A DNA stretch of 64,000 bases, taken from NCBI GenBank assembly GCA_018402585.1, contig JAGYIO010000002.1, positions 350,406 to 414,405 on the forward strand, read 5' to 3'. Both the position numbers and the translations under genes were made by a program. Numbering within the stretch: the stretch's first letter is position 1; every line of letters begins with the position of its first letter. The DNA is from Chthoniobacterales bacterium (GTDB lineage: Bacteria > Verrucomicrobiota > Verrucomicrobiia > Chthoniobacterales > JACTMZ01). A model generated the notes under the pieces. The model saw only the letters and a program-made list of their open reading frames with translations, was not told where the DNA came from and made no database searches. Shown here piece after piece: positions 7,328 to 16,926 of the stretch.

Positions 7328-9280
7328 ATGATCCGTATTTTTTGCGCCACCCTTGTCCTCTGCATCACCGTCCCTGCGATGGAAACCAACCCCGGCTCAC
7401 CCGAGCAGCAGCCGATCATTCCGCTCCGTGATTTCTTCCGCAACCCGGAGGGCGCGTCCTATCAGGTCAGTCCCGGCGGCGACTACATTTCGTGGATGGC
7501 GCCGTGGGAAAGCCGCCTCAATGTTTTCGTCCAACCGGTGGACGGGAGCGGCGAGCCGCAGCGTCTGACCGACGCCACCGAGCGTGACCTCGCCGGCTAC
7601 TTTTGGGCGGCGAAGGATCAGATCGTTTATCTGCAGGACGACGGCGGGGATGAGAACTTCCACCTTTATGCGGTCGATGCGGACGGCGCCAACCGCCGCG
7701 ACCTCACGCCTTTCCCCGGGGTCCGGGTCGGCGTGGTCGACGATCTGCGTGACGATGAGGACCACCTCCTGATCAGCATGAACCAGCGCGACGCGCGGGT
7801 TTTCGACGTCCTCCGCCTCAACACCCGCAACGGCACGATGGAAATGGTCGCGGAAAACCCCGGCAGCGTCTCCTCCTGGATCACGGACCACGATGGCCAA
7901 GTGAGGGCCGCGGTGCAGACCGACGGCGTCAATACCGAATTGCTCACCCGCGCCACGCCGGACGAGCCATTCAGGAAGGTGATCAGCACCAATTTCCGGG
8001 AAAGCGCTGATCCGCTCTTTTTCACCTACGACAACAAGGATCTTTACGCCTCGTCCAATATCGGACGCGACAAAGCGGCTATTGTCCGCCTCGACCCGGC
8101 CACGGGAAAAGAGTTGGAAGTCATCTTCGAACATCCCGAAGTGGACGTCGGCAGTCTGGTCGGCTCGGACAAGCGCAAGGTGCTCACTGCCGCGGCTTTC
8201 ACCCGCGACAAGCAGGAATACCATTTCTTCGATGATTGGCGTCGCGACCTGCAGGCCAAGCTGGAGGAAAAGCTCCCCGGTCAGGAGGTTATGCTCAGCT
8301 CGACCAATCGCGAGGAGGACAAATTCATCGTCCGGACCCACAGTGATCGCTCGCGCGGGGCGTTTTACTACCATGACAGCAACACGGAGGAGCTCCGCAA
8401 GCTGGCCGAGGTGTCGCCTTGGCTCGATGAGGGGAAGCTCGCCCCGATGGAGCCGGTGCGCATTCCGGCGCGCGACGGTCTCGAGTTGCCCGCCTATCTC
8501 ACCCTACCTCCCGGAGTCGAAGCGAAGGATTTGCCCGCCGTGTTGCTCGTGCATGGGGGACCGTGGGCGCGTGATGCGTGGGGCTTCGACGGCGAAGCGC
8601 AGTTCCTGGCCAACCGCGGCTATGCCGTGCTGCAGGTCAACTTCCGCGGCTCGACCGGTTACGGCCGCGACTTCTGGGAGAAGAGCTTCAAGCAATGGGG
8701 CAAAACGATGCAGGACGACCTCACAGATTCGGCCAAGTGGCTGGTCGACCGCGGCATCGCCGATCCGCAGCGCATCGCCATCTACGGCGGTAGTTACGGC
8801 GGCTACGCGGCGTTGGCCGGGATGGCTTTCACGCCCGAGGTCTATGCGGCGGGGATCAGCTTTGTCGGCCCGTCGAACATCTTCACCTTGCTGGCCAGCG
8901 TCCCGCCGTATTGGGAGCCCTACCGCCAGATGCAGTATGAAATGATCGGCAACCCCGAGACGGAGAAAGATCTGCTCACCGCGGCGTCACCACTTTTCTC
9001 GGCGGACAAAATTGTTTCCCCCTTGCTCATTGCCCAGGGGGCGAACGATCCGCGGGTGAAGAAAGCCGAGAGCGACCAGATCGTCGAGGCGCTGCAGACC
9101 CGCGGCATCGACGTGCCCTACATCGTGAAGGACAACGAAGGCCACGGTTTCGCCAACGAGGAAAACCGCCTCTATTTCTACCGGGCGGTCGAACGCTTCC
9201 TGGCCAAACACCTCGGGGGACGGGTTGAGGAGAGCAACGAGAAGATTGCGGAGCTCGACGGAGCCGAAAAAGAAGGCTGA
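7328..9280 (+). CDS. Secreted S9-family (prolyl oligopeptidase-type) serine peptidase
   Basis: The 650-residue product has an export signal (MIRIFCATLVLCITVPAM), an N-terminal seven-bladed beta-propeller-like region (residues about 30-380, with repeated 'D..R..LT' strands), and a C-terminal alpha/beta-hydrolase domain. The nucleophile is Ser489 in GGSYGGYAA. The acid is in GANDPRVKKAES and the histidine in NEGHGFANEEN. These are the S9C/acylaminoacyl-peptidase features. The in-frame ATG at 7277 overlaps the previous stop, but 7328 is preferred because it places the signal peptide at the N-terminus. It probably degrades oligopeptides in the periplasm. It may be translationally coupled to the NMT1-like gene. 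Confidence 0.92.
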   Translation: MIRIFCATLVLCITVPAMETNPGSPEQQPIIPLRDFFRNPEGASYQVSPGGDYISWMAPWESRLNVFVQPVDGSGEPQRLTDATERDLAGYFWAAKDQIVYLQDDGGDENFHLYAVDADGANRRDLTPFPGVRVGVVDDLRDDEDHLLISMNQRDARVFDVLRLNTRNGTMEMVAENPGSVSSWITDHDGQVRAAVQTDGVNTELLTRATPDEPFRKVISTNFRESADPLFFTYDNKDLYASSNIGRDKAAIVRLDPATGKELEVIFEHPEVDVGSLVGSDKRKVLTAAAFTRDKQEYHFFDDWRRDLQAKLEEKLPGQEVMLSSTNREEDKFIVRTHSDRSRGAFYYHDSNTEELRKLAEVSPWLDEGKLAPMEPVRIPARDGLELPAYLTLPPGVEAKDLPAVLLVHGGPWARDAWGFDGEAQFLANRGYAVLQVNFRGSTGYGRDFWEKSFKQWGKTMQDDLTDSAKWLVDRGIADPQRIAIYGGSYGGYAALAGMAFTPEVYAAGISFVGPSNIFTLLASVPPYWEPYRQMQYEMIGNPETEKDLLTAASPLFSADKIVSPLLIAQGANDPRVKKAESDQIVEALQTRGIDVPYIVKDNEGHGFANEENRLYFYRAVERFLAKHLGGRVEESNEKIAELDGAEKEG

Positions 9281-9318
9281 AACTCGGGCCGGAAATTGGA
9301 TTGAAGCTGTCGCCGCCA

Positions 9319-10566
9319 CTACCAAACCGCGCGCAGCAGCCCGGCTGCCGCCGCGAGGCCCACGACCGAGGGAATGGACCATTGCCGGCCGACCAGTAGC
9401 CAGAGGCTGACGCCCGCGATGACAGCGTGAAGCACGGAAGGTTGATCCGGGCCGAAAACGCCGGTGGCAAACCACGCCGCCAGAGTGGCGATCACCCCGA
9501 TCACCGCGGCTGTGATGGTGTCGAGGATCATCCGCGCCCGCGGGTTCTCGGCCAGCAGCTCGACAAAAGGCCCGCCGGCGAGGATGAAAAGAAAGCTGGG
9601 CACAAAGGTGACCCATGAGGCGAGGAAGGCACCGAGCGCGGCCATGATCCAAGGACTGAGCGGCGCCGGGTTATTCCATCCGGCGAAGAAGCCGGCAAAG
9701 GACAGCACTTTGACCAGCGGCCCGGGCAAGGTCTCGGCCAGGGCGAGGCCATCTTTCATCGCAGCGGAGGAAAGCCATCCGGCCTGGTTGACCGCGTGGT
9801 CGGCCACATAGGGCAGCACGGCATAGGCGCCTCCGAAGGTGACCACCGCAACCTTGCTGAAGAAAAATCCGAGCGACGCAAGCAGACTGTCCCATCCGAA
9901 AACCAAGCCGGCCAGCACCACCGGCGCGAACCAGGCGAGGAGTCCGAGGCCGAGGGTGCGCCACGGGACGGGCGGACGCGGGGTCGCCGGGGTGGCGGCC
10001 GGTGCGGGTGGTGCCGTGAGGTGTTTCGCCGCCCCGAGCCCGACGGCCGCGAGGACGATCCAAGGGAAGGGGACTTGAAAAAAATAGATCGCGGCAAAAG
10101 CCGCCCCGGCGAGTAGCCAAGCGCGGGGGCCGTCGAGATGATGCCGCGCCATGCGAACCAAGGCCGCGAGGATGATGGCCAGCACGGCAGGTCGCACGGT
10201 GCCGAAAAGGGTCTGCACCGCGGGGAGTTGCCCGTAGGCGGCATAAAGCGCCGCCGCCAGCCAGACCAGCAGGAGGGCCGGAAGGACAAAGAGCGCGCCG
10301 GCCGCGATCGCGCCGCGCAGCCCGTGCAGTTTCCAACCCGCGTAAATGACCAGCTGATGGGCCTCGGGTCCGGGCAGGAGCATGCTGAAGTTCAAGCCGG
10401 CGGAAAACTCGTGCGGGGTCATCCAGCGCCGACGCTCGACCAACTCCTCGCGCAGGATGGCAATCTGCCCGGCCGGGCCGCCGAAGCTGATCCAGCCCAA
10501 TCGGGCGAAGAAGCGTCGTGCTTCTTTCCAATCGGAAACCGCTTTGTCTTGGCAAGGTTGACGCAT
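9319..10566 (-). CDS. chrA: Chromate transporter, two-domain ChrA
   Basis: The 415-residue membrane protein has two homologous CHR domains. The first starts FFARLGWISFGGPAGQIAILREE with MLLPGPEAHQL near residue 70. The second starts FFSKVAVVTFGGAYAVLPYVADHAV with ETLPGPLVKVLSF. The repeated FGG and PGP motifs are the family hallmark. A proline/alanine-rich linker (APPAPAATPATPRPP) separates the halves. The long fused type exports chromate in proteobacteria; here the role could be chromate efflux or another oxyanion function. It converges with the S9 peptidase and is divergent from the ferredoxin gene, from which it is separated by 34 bases. Confidence 0.93.
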   Translation of the reverse strand: MRQPCQDKAVSDWKEARRFFARLGWISFGGPAGQIAILREELVERRRWMTPHEFSAGLNFSMLLPGPEAHQLVIYAGWKLHGLRGAIAAGALFVLPALLLVWLAAALYAAYGQLPAVQTLFGTVRPAVLAIILAALVRMARHHLDGPRAWLLAGAAFAAIYFFQVPFPWIVLAAVGLGAAKHLTAPPAPAATPATPRPPVPWRTLGLGLLAWFAPVVLAGLVFGWDSLLASLGFFFSKVAVVTFGGAYAVLPYVADHAVNQAGWLSSAAMKDGLALAETLPGPLVKVLSFAGFFAGWNNPAPLSPWIMAALGAFLASWVTFVPSFLFILAGGPFVELLAENPRARMILDTITAAVIGVIATLAAWFATGVFGPDQPSVLHAVIAGVSLWLLVGRQWSIPSVVGLAAAAGLLRAVW

Positions 10567-10600
10567 CTTTTTATCATTCCCGGTCGAATCACATTACGCC

Positions 10601-10834
10601 ATGGCTGAACTCGAAAACAAATACTCGGAAAACGTCCCCGGTAAGTTTTACGTCGACGACCAGTGCATCGATTGCGATCTCTGCCGCGAGACAGCCCCGG
10701 CCAATTTCACCCGCAGCGATGACGGCGGGTATTCCTACGTTTACAAGCAGCCCGGCACGCCGGAAGAAGAGGCGCAGTGCAAAGAGGCGATGGAAGGCTG
10801 CCCGGTCGAGGCAATCGGCGATAACGGCGGGTAG
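10601..10834 (+). CDS. Small [4Fe-4S] ferredoxin
   Basis: The 77-residue acidic protein has CIDCDLC (C-x2-C-x2-C) near residue 24 and a distal GCPVEAIGD cysteine-proline, giving four ligands for one [4Fe-4S] cluster. A second full cysteine set is absent; the extra cysteine in AQCKEAME is a spare or disulfide-forming residue, as in some archaeal-type single-cluster ferredoxins. It would act as a cytosolic one-electron carrier. It is divergent from chrA. The redox partner is not evident from the context. Confidence 0.9.
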   Translation: MAELENKYSENVPGKFYVDDQCIDCDLCRETAPANFTRSDDGGYSYVYKQPGTPEEEAQCKEAMEGCPVEAIGDNGG

Positions 10835-10867
10835 AGAATTCTTCGGCGGGGGATTGTTCCCTCATCG

Positions 10868-10887
10868 CTCAACCCTCAACCCTCAAC
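10868..10887 (+). repeat. Short polypyrimidine tandem repeat (ctcaaccctcaaccctcaac)
   Basis: Three tandem copies of a c(t)caac unit sit directly before the DciA-like start codon. The same tract, and its complement, recur around 48077-48218. It is probably a dispersed intergenic element of this genome. Confidence 0.5.
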
Positions 10888-10891
10888 TCCG

Positions 10892-11245
10892 ATGAGCCGC
10901 TGGGCCGACACCGTGATGGCCGAGTGGCGGCGCTACCACGAACCGCGCGATCCGGATCAGCGTACTTCCGGCTTCGCTGACGCCCTGCGCGGACTCCTCC
11001 CCAAGCTCGGCTTGGGTCATTCGCTCGACGAGCATGCCGTGCGGCGCGCCTGGACCGGGTTGGTCGGGCCCTTCATTGCGGGCCAATCCGAACCCGATCG
11101 CATCCGCGGCGGCATCCTTTACGTGCGGGTGCACCAATCGAGCGTGCGCTTTGAACTGGAGCGCGTCTGGAAGGCCGATATTGAATCCAAATTGGCCGCG
11201 GAATTCGGTCCGGAAACCATCCGCTCGGTCAAATTTTTCGGCTGA
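10892..11245 (+). CDS. DUF721/DciA-like protein
   Basis: The 117-residue protein matches the DUF721 family. Its core is DEHAVRRAWTGLVGPFIAGQSEP followed by GGILYVRVHQSSVRFELE, the KH-like segment found in DciA, the helicase-loading partner of DnaB in bacteria lacking DnaC/DnaI-type loaders. Family proteins are short and divergent, so the precise role is inferred. It carries an N-terminal amphipathic region (MSRWADTVMAEWRRYHE). It stands alone after the ferredoxin. Confidence 0.72.
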   Translation: MSRWADTVMAEWRRYHEPRDPDQRTSGFADALRGLLPKLGLGHSLDEHAVRRAWTGLVGPFIAGQSEPDRIRGGILYVRVHQSSVRFELERVWKADIESKLAAEFGPETIRSVKFFG

Positions 11246-11425
11246 GCTCGCGAGTCCCCGGAGCTTTTTGAGCCCGGATGCCACGGATGGCACTGCTATC
11301 GGAATTGAACAAACCGGTCAGTGATGACGCGCAGGAGCAAGATGCTCGTCGGATTTTTTTCTCGGCTTCTCTTTGGTCCTGAAATTCGTGTCATCCGTGG
11401 TTCGATGGAGTAAATACTCCTGATT
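11246..11425. other. Intergenic gap, 180 bases, no gene seen
   Basis: No convincing open frame. It includes a T-rich run and, just before the next start codon, ggagta-aa-tactcc (11407-11420), a short palindrome that could be an operator or a hairpin over the ribosome-binding region of the HAD-FolB gene. Confidence 0.4.
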
Positions 11426-12511
11426 ATGTTGCGCAATCTTCTCCTCGATTGGTCCGGCACGCTGGTTGACGATTTACCGCCGGTCATCGGCGCGACGAAT
11501 CACGTGCTCGAGCAGTTCGGCAAGCCTCCCTTGACCCGCGAGGAATTCCGCAAGCACTTCCGTTTGCCCTTCACCGAATTCTACGAGGAATTTCTCCCCG
11601 ATGTTCCGCTGCCCGAGCTCGACGCGGTCTTTCACCGTCGATTTGTCGAAATTCAGGACGAGGTGTCGCCCCTGCCGGGGCTTTACGAATTTCTCGACTT
11701 CTGCCGGGCGAGCGGTCGCCGTCTTTTCCTCCTCAGCTCGATGAAGCAGGAGCATTTCGACGTGCAGTCGGCCAAGCTCGGGCTGCGCCATTATTTCGAG
11801 CATCCTTATGCCGGTGTGATGGACAAGCGGGCCAAGATCGATGGCATCCTCGCAAGCCACGGGCTCGCGCGGAGTGAAACCGCCTTCGTCGGCGACATGA
11901 TCCACGATGTCGAAACGGCGCGCCATGGCGGCGTGATGAGCATCGCCGTGCTCACCGGATACGACTCGATGGAAAAACTCACGCCGTCCAAGCCCGATGT
12001 GGTCGTCTCGTCTCTCGATGCTTTGCGCCGCCTGCTGCAAGACCCGCGGGATTTGCACCGCGGCGGCCCCGATTGCATCCGCATCCACGGCCTCGAGGTG
12101 GCAACCCGCATCGGGGTGGGCGAGGAGGAAAGGTCGCAACCGCAGAAACTGGTGCTCGACGTCGTGCTCGAAACCGATTTCCGCGGAGCGGCCGACGAGA
12201 TCGGCCGCGCCACGGATTACGCGGCTGTGGCGGACTGGTTGACCGCGGAGTGCACGCGCTGCGAGGTGCGGTTGCTCGAGACCTTGATCGAGGAACTGGC
12301 CGAGGGATTGCTCGCCGCCTTCCCGCGGGTCTCCGCTGTTTTGCTCGAGATCCGCAAGTTCGTCCTGCCCAACACCGACTGTGTTTCGGTGCGTCTCTCC
12401 CGCAGCAGGGCGGGTTCCGCTTGGTCGCGGTTTGCTTTGCCGGGGCAGGACGGGGCTTTGGTTGGAGGGGCGGATCTAAGCCGGAACAATGCAGTTGAAG
12501 ACAAAAAGTAG
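11426..12511 (+). CDS. HAD phosphatase fused to dihydroneopterin aldolase (FolB)
   Basis: The 361-residue protein has two domains. Residues about 1-205 form a HAD hydrolase: DWSGTLVDDLPP (motif I, with DxS in place of the usual DxD), FLLSSMKQE (motif II), a lysine in KRAKIDGIL, and AFVGDMIHDVETA (motif IV). Residues about 215-340 are FolB-like: IRIHGLEVATRIGVGEEER, a DYAAVADWL helix, ETLIEELAEGLL and VLLEIRKFVLPN. FolB cleaves dihydroneopterin in folate synthesis. The step just before needs a phosphatase that removes phosphate from dihydroneopterin phosphate, so the fused HAD domain is a candidate for that activity (inference). The stop codon lies inside the left arm of the palindrome interrupted by the IS110 element. 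Confidence 0.85.
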   Translation: MLRNLLLDWSGTLVDDLPPVIGATNHVLEQFGKPPLTREEFRKHFRLPFTEFYEEFLPDVPLPELDAVFHRRFVEIQDEVSPLPGLYEFLDFCRASGRRLFLLSSMKQEHFDVQSAKLGLRHYFEHPYAGVMDKRAKIDGILASHGLARSETAFVGDMIHDVETARHGGVMSIAVLTGYDSMEKLTPSKPDVVVSSLDALRRLLQDPRDLHRGGPDCIRIHGLEVATRIGVGEEERSQPQKLVLDVVLETDFRGAADEIGRATDYAAVADWLTAECTRCEVRLLETLIEELAEGLLAAFPRVSAVLLEIRKFVLPNTDCVSVRLSRSRAGSAWSRFALPGQDGALVGGADLSRNNAVEDKK

Positions 12512-12515
12512 AAGC
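12504..12515 (+). repeat. Left half of a palindromic repeat split by the IS110 element
   Basis: aaaagtagaagc here, joined to the segment 13699-13722 on the other side of the insertion, rebuilds a perfect palindrome with 16-base arms (aaaagtagaagcggcg) around a tccc loop. A diverged relative lies at 48756. The folB stop codon (12509-12511) is inside this arm, so the intact repeat probably acted as the folB terminator. Confidence 0.75.
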
Positions 12516-12525
12516 AACTGTGTAG

Positions 12526-13642
<1,117 letters not shown>

Positions 13643-13698
13643 CCTTCGGGCTACTCACCCGAAGACATTAGCACTATAGCAAAAAGGAACAGACAAGC

Positions 13699-13722
13699 GG
13701 CGTCCCCGCCGCTTCTACTTTT
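13699..13722 (+). repeat. Right part of the palindromic repeat split by the IS110 element
   Basis: ggcgtccccgccgcttctactttt completes the palindrome begun at 12504-12515. Confidence 0.75.
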
Positions 13723-13882
13723 CCGAATCGTTGCCGCAAAGGTTTCACCGAATAGTGGGCCCGTTCCTTCGCGGAAGTTTCCTGATGGGTCGGCTCGCGG
13801 CCTGACTGCTACTGCATCGTTCCGGCTAAGACGCCGTGCCCTGCCTTGTAGGGTGGGGGGGCGGTGGTTAAGATCTTCGTTT
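13723..13882. other. Intergenic gap before the epimerase, 160 bases
   Basis: No open frame, tRNA or clear promoter was recognised. It includes a run of eight G shortly before the epimerase start. Confidence 0.3.
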
Positions 13883-14935
13883 ATGCGCGTTTTGGTTAGT
13901 GGTGTCTGCGGTTTTGTCGGGTCCGAGTTGGCGCTCGGGCTCCGCGCGGCCGGCTATGAGGTCTGCGGGTTCGATAATTTCAGCCGACCGGGCAGCGAGG
14001 GGAACCGTCCGCGCATCGAGGCGGCGGGCATCGAGTTTTGGCGCGGTGACGTGCGTCGGGAAGAGGATCTGGCCCGGGTCAAAGGCATCGATTGGGTGCT
14101 CGACGCGGCGGCCAACCCGAGCGTGCTGGCCGGGGTCGACGGCAAGACCGGGAGCAAGGAACTGCTCGAGCACAATCTTTGGGGCACGGTCCACCTGCTT
14201 GAAGTCTGCAAACGCGAGCAGGCCGGCCTCATCCTGCTCAGCACGAGTCGGGTTTACTCGATCGATGCCTTGTGCGCTTTGCCGGTGGTGGCGAAGGACG
14301 GGGCCTTCGCCCTGCCCGAATCGCTGGCCGCGGTCGGACCGCAGGGAGTGACCGAAGAATTCTCCACGGCCGCACCGATCTCGCTTTACGGGGCGAGCAA
14401 ATTGGCCAGCGAGCAAATCGCCTTGGAGTATGGCTCGGCCTTCGGTTTCCCCGTCTGGGTCAACCGCTGCGGGGTGATGGCCGGCGCCGGACAGTTCGGC
14501 AAGCCCGACCAGGGAATTTTCAGCTATTGGATCCACAGCTGGGCGCAAGGTGCGCCGCTCAAATACATCGGTTTCGGCGGCACCGGGCATCAAGTGCGCG
14601 ACTGTCTGCACCCGGACGACCTACTCGCCCTCGTGCTGAAGCAAATGGCGGCGGGCGGGCGCGGGGGAGGCCGGATTTTCAACGTGGGCGGCGGGGCGGC
14701 TTCGGCCCGCTCGTTGCGGCAGCTCTCCGCTTGGTGCGCGCGGGAGTTCGGGCCGCGCGAGGTGGCGGTTGACTTGTCGCCCCGGCCTTTTGATTTGCCC
14801 TGGGTCGTGCTCGATGCGGCCTGTGCGCGGCGGGAATGGGACTGGCAGCCGGTGAAAACCGTCGAGGAGATCTGTGCGGAAATCGCCCGGCACGCGCGTG
14901 AGCATCCGGAATGGCTGGAGGTTTCCCGGGGTTGA
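13883..14935 (+). CDS. NAD-dependent epimerase/dehydratase (CDP-paratose 2-epimerase-like)
   Basis: The 350-residue extended SDR enzyme has the N-terminal Rossmann motif VSGVCGFVGSELALGL (G-x2-G-x2-G), LLSTSRVYS with the catalytic serine/threonine region, and the YGASK active-site Tyr-Lys pair near residue 170. It is close in style to CDP-paratose/tyvelose epimerase-like proteins (DNFSRPGSEGN, FNVGGG, WVVLD), which modify nucleotide sugars. The true substrate is unknown. The ATG at 13883 puts the Rossmann motif at the N-terminus. It is followed after two bases by the phosphopantetheinyl transferase gene, suggesting an operon. Confidence 0.85.
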   Translation: MRVLVSGVCGFVGSELALGLRAAGYEVCGFDNFSRPGSEGNRPRIEAAGIEFWRGDVRREEDLARVKGIDWVLDAAANPSVLAGVDGKTGSKELLEHNLWGTVHLLEVCKREQAGLILLSTSRVYSIDALCALPVVAKDGAFALPESLAAVGPQGVTEEFSTAAPISLYGASKLASEQIALEYGSAFGFPVWVNRCGVMAGAGQFGKPDQGIFSYWIHSWAQGAPLKYIGFGGTGHQVRDCLHPDDLLALVLKQMAAGGRGGGRIFNVGGGAASARSLRQLSAWCAREFGPREVAVDLSPRPFDLPWVVLDAACARREWDWQPVKTVEEICAEIARHAREHPEWLEVSRG

Positions 14936-14937
14936 TT

Positions 14938-15627
14938 ATGGGGGTGGACTATCTGCTGCGCTTGGCCGCCCTCGATCAGGCGGCTGAATTTGCCGGTGAC
15001 CTCACGCCGGCGGAAAGTGCCCGGTCGAGCCAGCTGGCCGATGGCCCGTTGCGCCGGCGCTTTGTTCTCTCGCGCGGCCTGCGGCGGCAGATGTTGTCCG
15101 CCTGCACCGGGCGGGCGGGAGAAACCCTCGAATTCGAGGAGGATGGCGCGACCAAGCCGCGCTTGATCGGCGGCGAAGGTTGGGACTTCAACCTTTCCCA
15201 CGCCGGCGAACATGTGGCTGTCGTGGTCCGGCGCGGCCCGGTCGGGATTGACCTTGAACACCATCGCGAGGTACGGGACAAAGCGGGGATTGTCCGCCGT
15301 TACTTCCACCCCGACGAGGCGCGGGCCTGGGAGCGCTGGCCGGCAGACCTTCAGAACGGCGCTTTCTTCCAGCTGTGGTCGGCGCGCGAGGCTGCGCTGA
15401 AGTGCGCCGGCTTGGGGCTGGCCCAAGGAATCGGGGTGACGCGGATTGACCCCGATTTCCTCGCTTCCGGCGCAGCCGTGGCACGAGTGGGGGAGCGGAT
15501 TTTCGCAGTCACGAAGTTGGACGCCCCGGCGGGTTGCACCTTGGTGGTCGCGACCGGCCCGGCGCCAGAGGCCCGAGGCCGCGTTGTCTCCCCGTTGCGG
15601 GCTGAACCCGGAGGTGCACGAAGGTAG
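14938..15627 (+). CDS. Sfp-type 4'-phosphopantetheinyl transferase
   Basis: The 229-residue protein transfers the phosphopantetheine arm of CoA to carrier proteins. Family motifs are RFVLSRGLRRQML, FNLSHAGEHVAVVV, PVGIDLEHHR (metal-binding aspartate/glutamate) and FFQLWSAREAALKCAGLGL, which corresponds to the W(S/C)xKEAxxK signature with arginine replacing the first lysine. The length fits the Sfp/Gsp class rather than AcpS. No polyketide or peptide synthetase is adjacent, so the carrier-protein partner is unknown. Start ATG lies two bases after the epimerase stop. Confidence 0.9.
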   Translation: MGVDYLLRLAALDQAAEFAGDLTPAESARSSQLADGPLRRRFVLSRGLRRQMLSACTGRAGETLEFEEDGATKPRLIGGEGWDFNLSHAGEHVAVVVRRGPVGIDLEHHREVRDKAGIVRRYFHPDEARAWERWPADLQNGAFFQLWSAREAALKCAGLGLAQGIGVTRIDPDFLASGAAVARVGERIFAVTKLDAPAGCTLVVATGPAPEARGRVVSPLRAEPGGARR

Positions 15628-15757
15628 GACGTCGCTGGCCCCCCAAGGCCAACTCCGCTGCCCCCTTGGTCGCGCGCCGCGGCGATCCGGCGGACAAATT
15701 CTTGGTTGATAGCCGGGGTCCGGACCGGCATTGCTAACGGCTTACAAGCAACTATTC

Positions 15758-16618
15758 ATGAACGAACCAGCCTCTTCTCCCTCCCGTCTACCTCTTTACC
15801 TCGTGCTGGTGGTGGGTGCGGTCTCCCTCATTTTGTTTTTCTTGGTCCTCGGTCTGCGCGGCCAAGTGCGCGACCTGCGTGCCATGGTGCTCAACGACCG
15901 GGCCAACTCGGCCTTGAATGCAGGGGCCGGGGCCGAGGCTGAAACCTTGCTGGCCGAAGTGGCTGTCCTTGCTCCCGAGACTCCGGCGCTGTGGAGCCGG
16001 CGGGCGGTCGCCCGTATGGTGGCCGGCCAACCGGCTGAGGCCGCCTACGCCGCAGGCCAATTCCTGCAAACCAATCCCGGTGACGCGGGTATGTCCGCTC
16101 TGCTCAGTGCGGCGCAAATCCGAGCCAGCGAATTCGACCGGGCCGAGGAGACGCTCACCTCCGCGCTTCAAATCAGCCCGCTGCAGCGTGACCTGATGCA
16201 GAACTTCTCCGAGTTGCGTCGCCTGCAGAGCCGTCCGGACGAGGCGGCCACGATCATCGATCAATATCTCGCGGCCAACCCCACCGATGGATTTTTCCAA
16301 TACAAGCGCGCCATGGCCGACGTGGCCGGCAATTTGACCGAGGATCGCCGGAAGGAAATCACCAAGGCGATCAAAGCCGGCGATGCCACGGCCGGTATTT
16401 ATGTGGTCGGTGCAGCGATCGACTTCCGGGACGAAAAGCCCGACGCGGCCCGGACCAACTTGGAAGAAGCCTCCCGTCGTGCCTCGCCGCAGGACATGCG
16501 CACCATGCTCGAGGATGCTTTCTTCGCGCCCTACCTCCAGTTCGGGCCCGCCGGCGCTCAAGGCGCTGCTCCGGTTCCCTCTCCGGCCGAGGCCGATGGT
16601 GCCAAGGCCGAGGACTGA
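15758..16618 (+). CDS. Membrane-anchored TPR protein
   Basis: The 286-residue protein has a single N-terminal transmembrane helix (LYLVLVVGAVSLILFFLVLGL, about residues 12-32), then alpha-helical TPR-like repeats (LLAEVAVLAPETPALWSRRAVARMVAG, AEETLTSALQISPLQRDLMQNFSEL, ATIIDQYLAANPTDGFFQY). The C-terminus is low-complexity Ala/Pro/Glu. It probably serves as a protein-interaction scaffold facing the periplasm. The ATG at 15758 is preferred over the in-frame TTG at 15731. A Verrucomicrobia-style lineage protein of unknown partner. Confidence 0.75.
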   Translation: MNEPASSPSRLPLYLVLVVGAVSLILFFLVLGLRGQVRDLRAMVLNDRANSALNAGAGAEAETLLAEVAVLAPETPALWSRRAVARMVAGQPAEAAYAAGQFLQTNPGDAGMSALLSAAQIRASEFDRAEETLTSALQISPLQRDLMQNFSELRRLQSRPDEAATIIDQYLAANPTDGFFQYKRAMADVAGNLTEDRRKEITKAIKAGDATAGIYVVGAAIDFRDEKPDAARTNLEEASRRASPQDMRTMLEDAFFAPYLQFGPAGAQGAAPVPSPAEADGAKAED

Positions 16619-16741
16619 TCCCGGACCAACCCTCGCCAGAAAGAATCTCGAGGAGTGGCCCGCCTCGAGGCCGGACTGTATTGGGGGGCTCCTGCCCTCG
16701 GGCGGGATCCCCGAAACTGCGACCGCCAGCGGGGAAAACGC

Positions 16742-16770
16742 TTGTCAGGGCGCCCGGGCGCCCCTAGATA
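16742..16770 (+). promoter_or_regulatory. Strong sigma70-like promoter with a fully palindromic spacer, for tRNA-Gly(GCC)
   Basis: TTGTCA (16742-16747), a 17-base spacer, then TAGATA (16765-16770). The spacer contains gggcgcccgggcgccc (16748-16763), a perfect 16-base palindrome. The tRNA begins about 58 bases after the expected transcription start. The rest of the 216-base gap after the TPR gene shows nothing else. Confidence 0.6.
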
Positions 16771-16834
16771 TTTTGGATCAGCTGGCCGGATTTTCGAAGC
16801 TGCGCAGCGGCCTCTTTCCGGCGGTTGACGCGCC

Positions 16835-16907
16835 GCGGGTGTAGCTCAGTTGGTAGAGCACTTCCTTGCCAAGGAAGATGTCGCGAGTTCGAGTCTCGTC
16901 ACCCGCT
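16835..16907 (+). tRNA. tRNA-Gly(GCC)
   Basis: The 73-base cloverleaf has acceptor arm GCGGGTG/CACCCGC, D arm GCTCAGTTGGTAGAGC, anticodon stem CTTCC/GGAAG with loop TTGCCAA (anticodon GCC), a short variable region, T arm GCGAGTTCGAGTCTCGT and discriminator T. CCA is not encoded. A run of T follows. It decodes GGC and GGU. Confidence 0.96.
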
Positions 16908-16926
16908 CCCCTTTTTTTCGACCCAC

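Noticed and set aside
11426..12511. Idea that the IS110 insertion truncated or altered the FolB C-terminus
   Set aside because: The stop codon lies in the palindrome arm before the insertion point, so the protein end is native.
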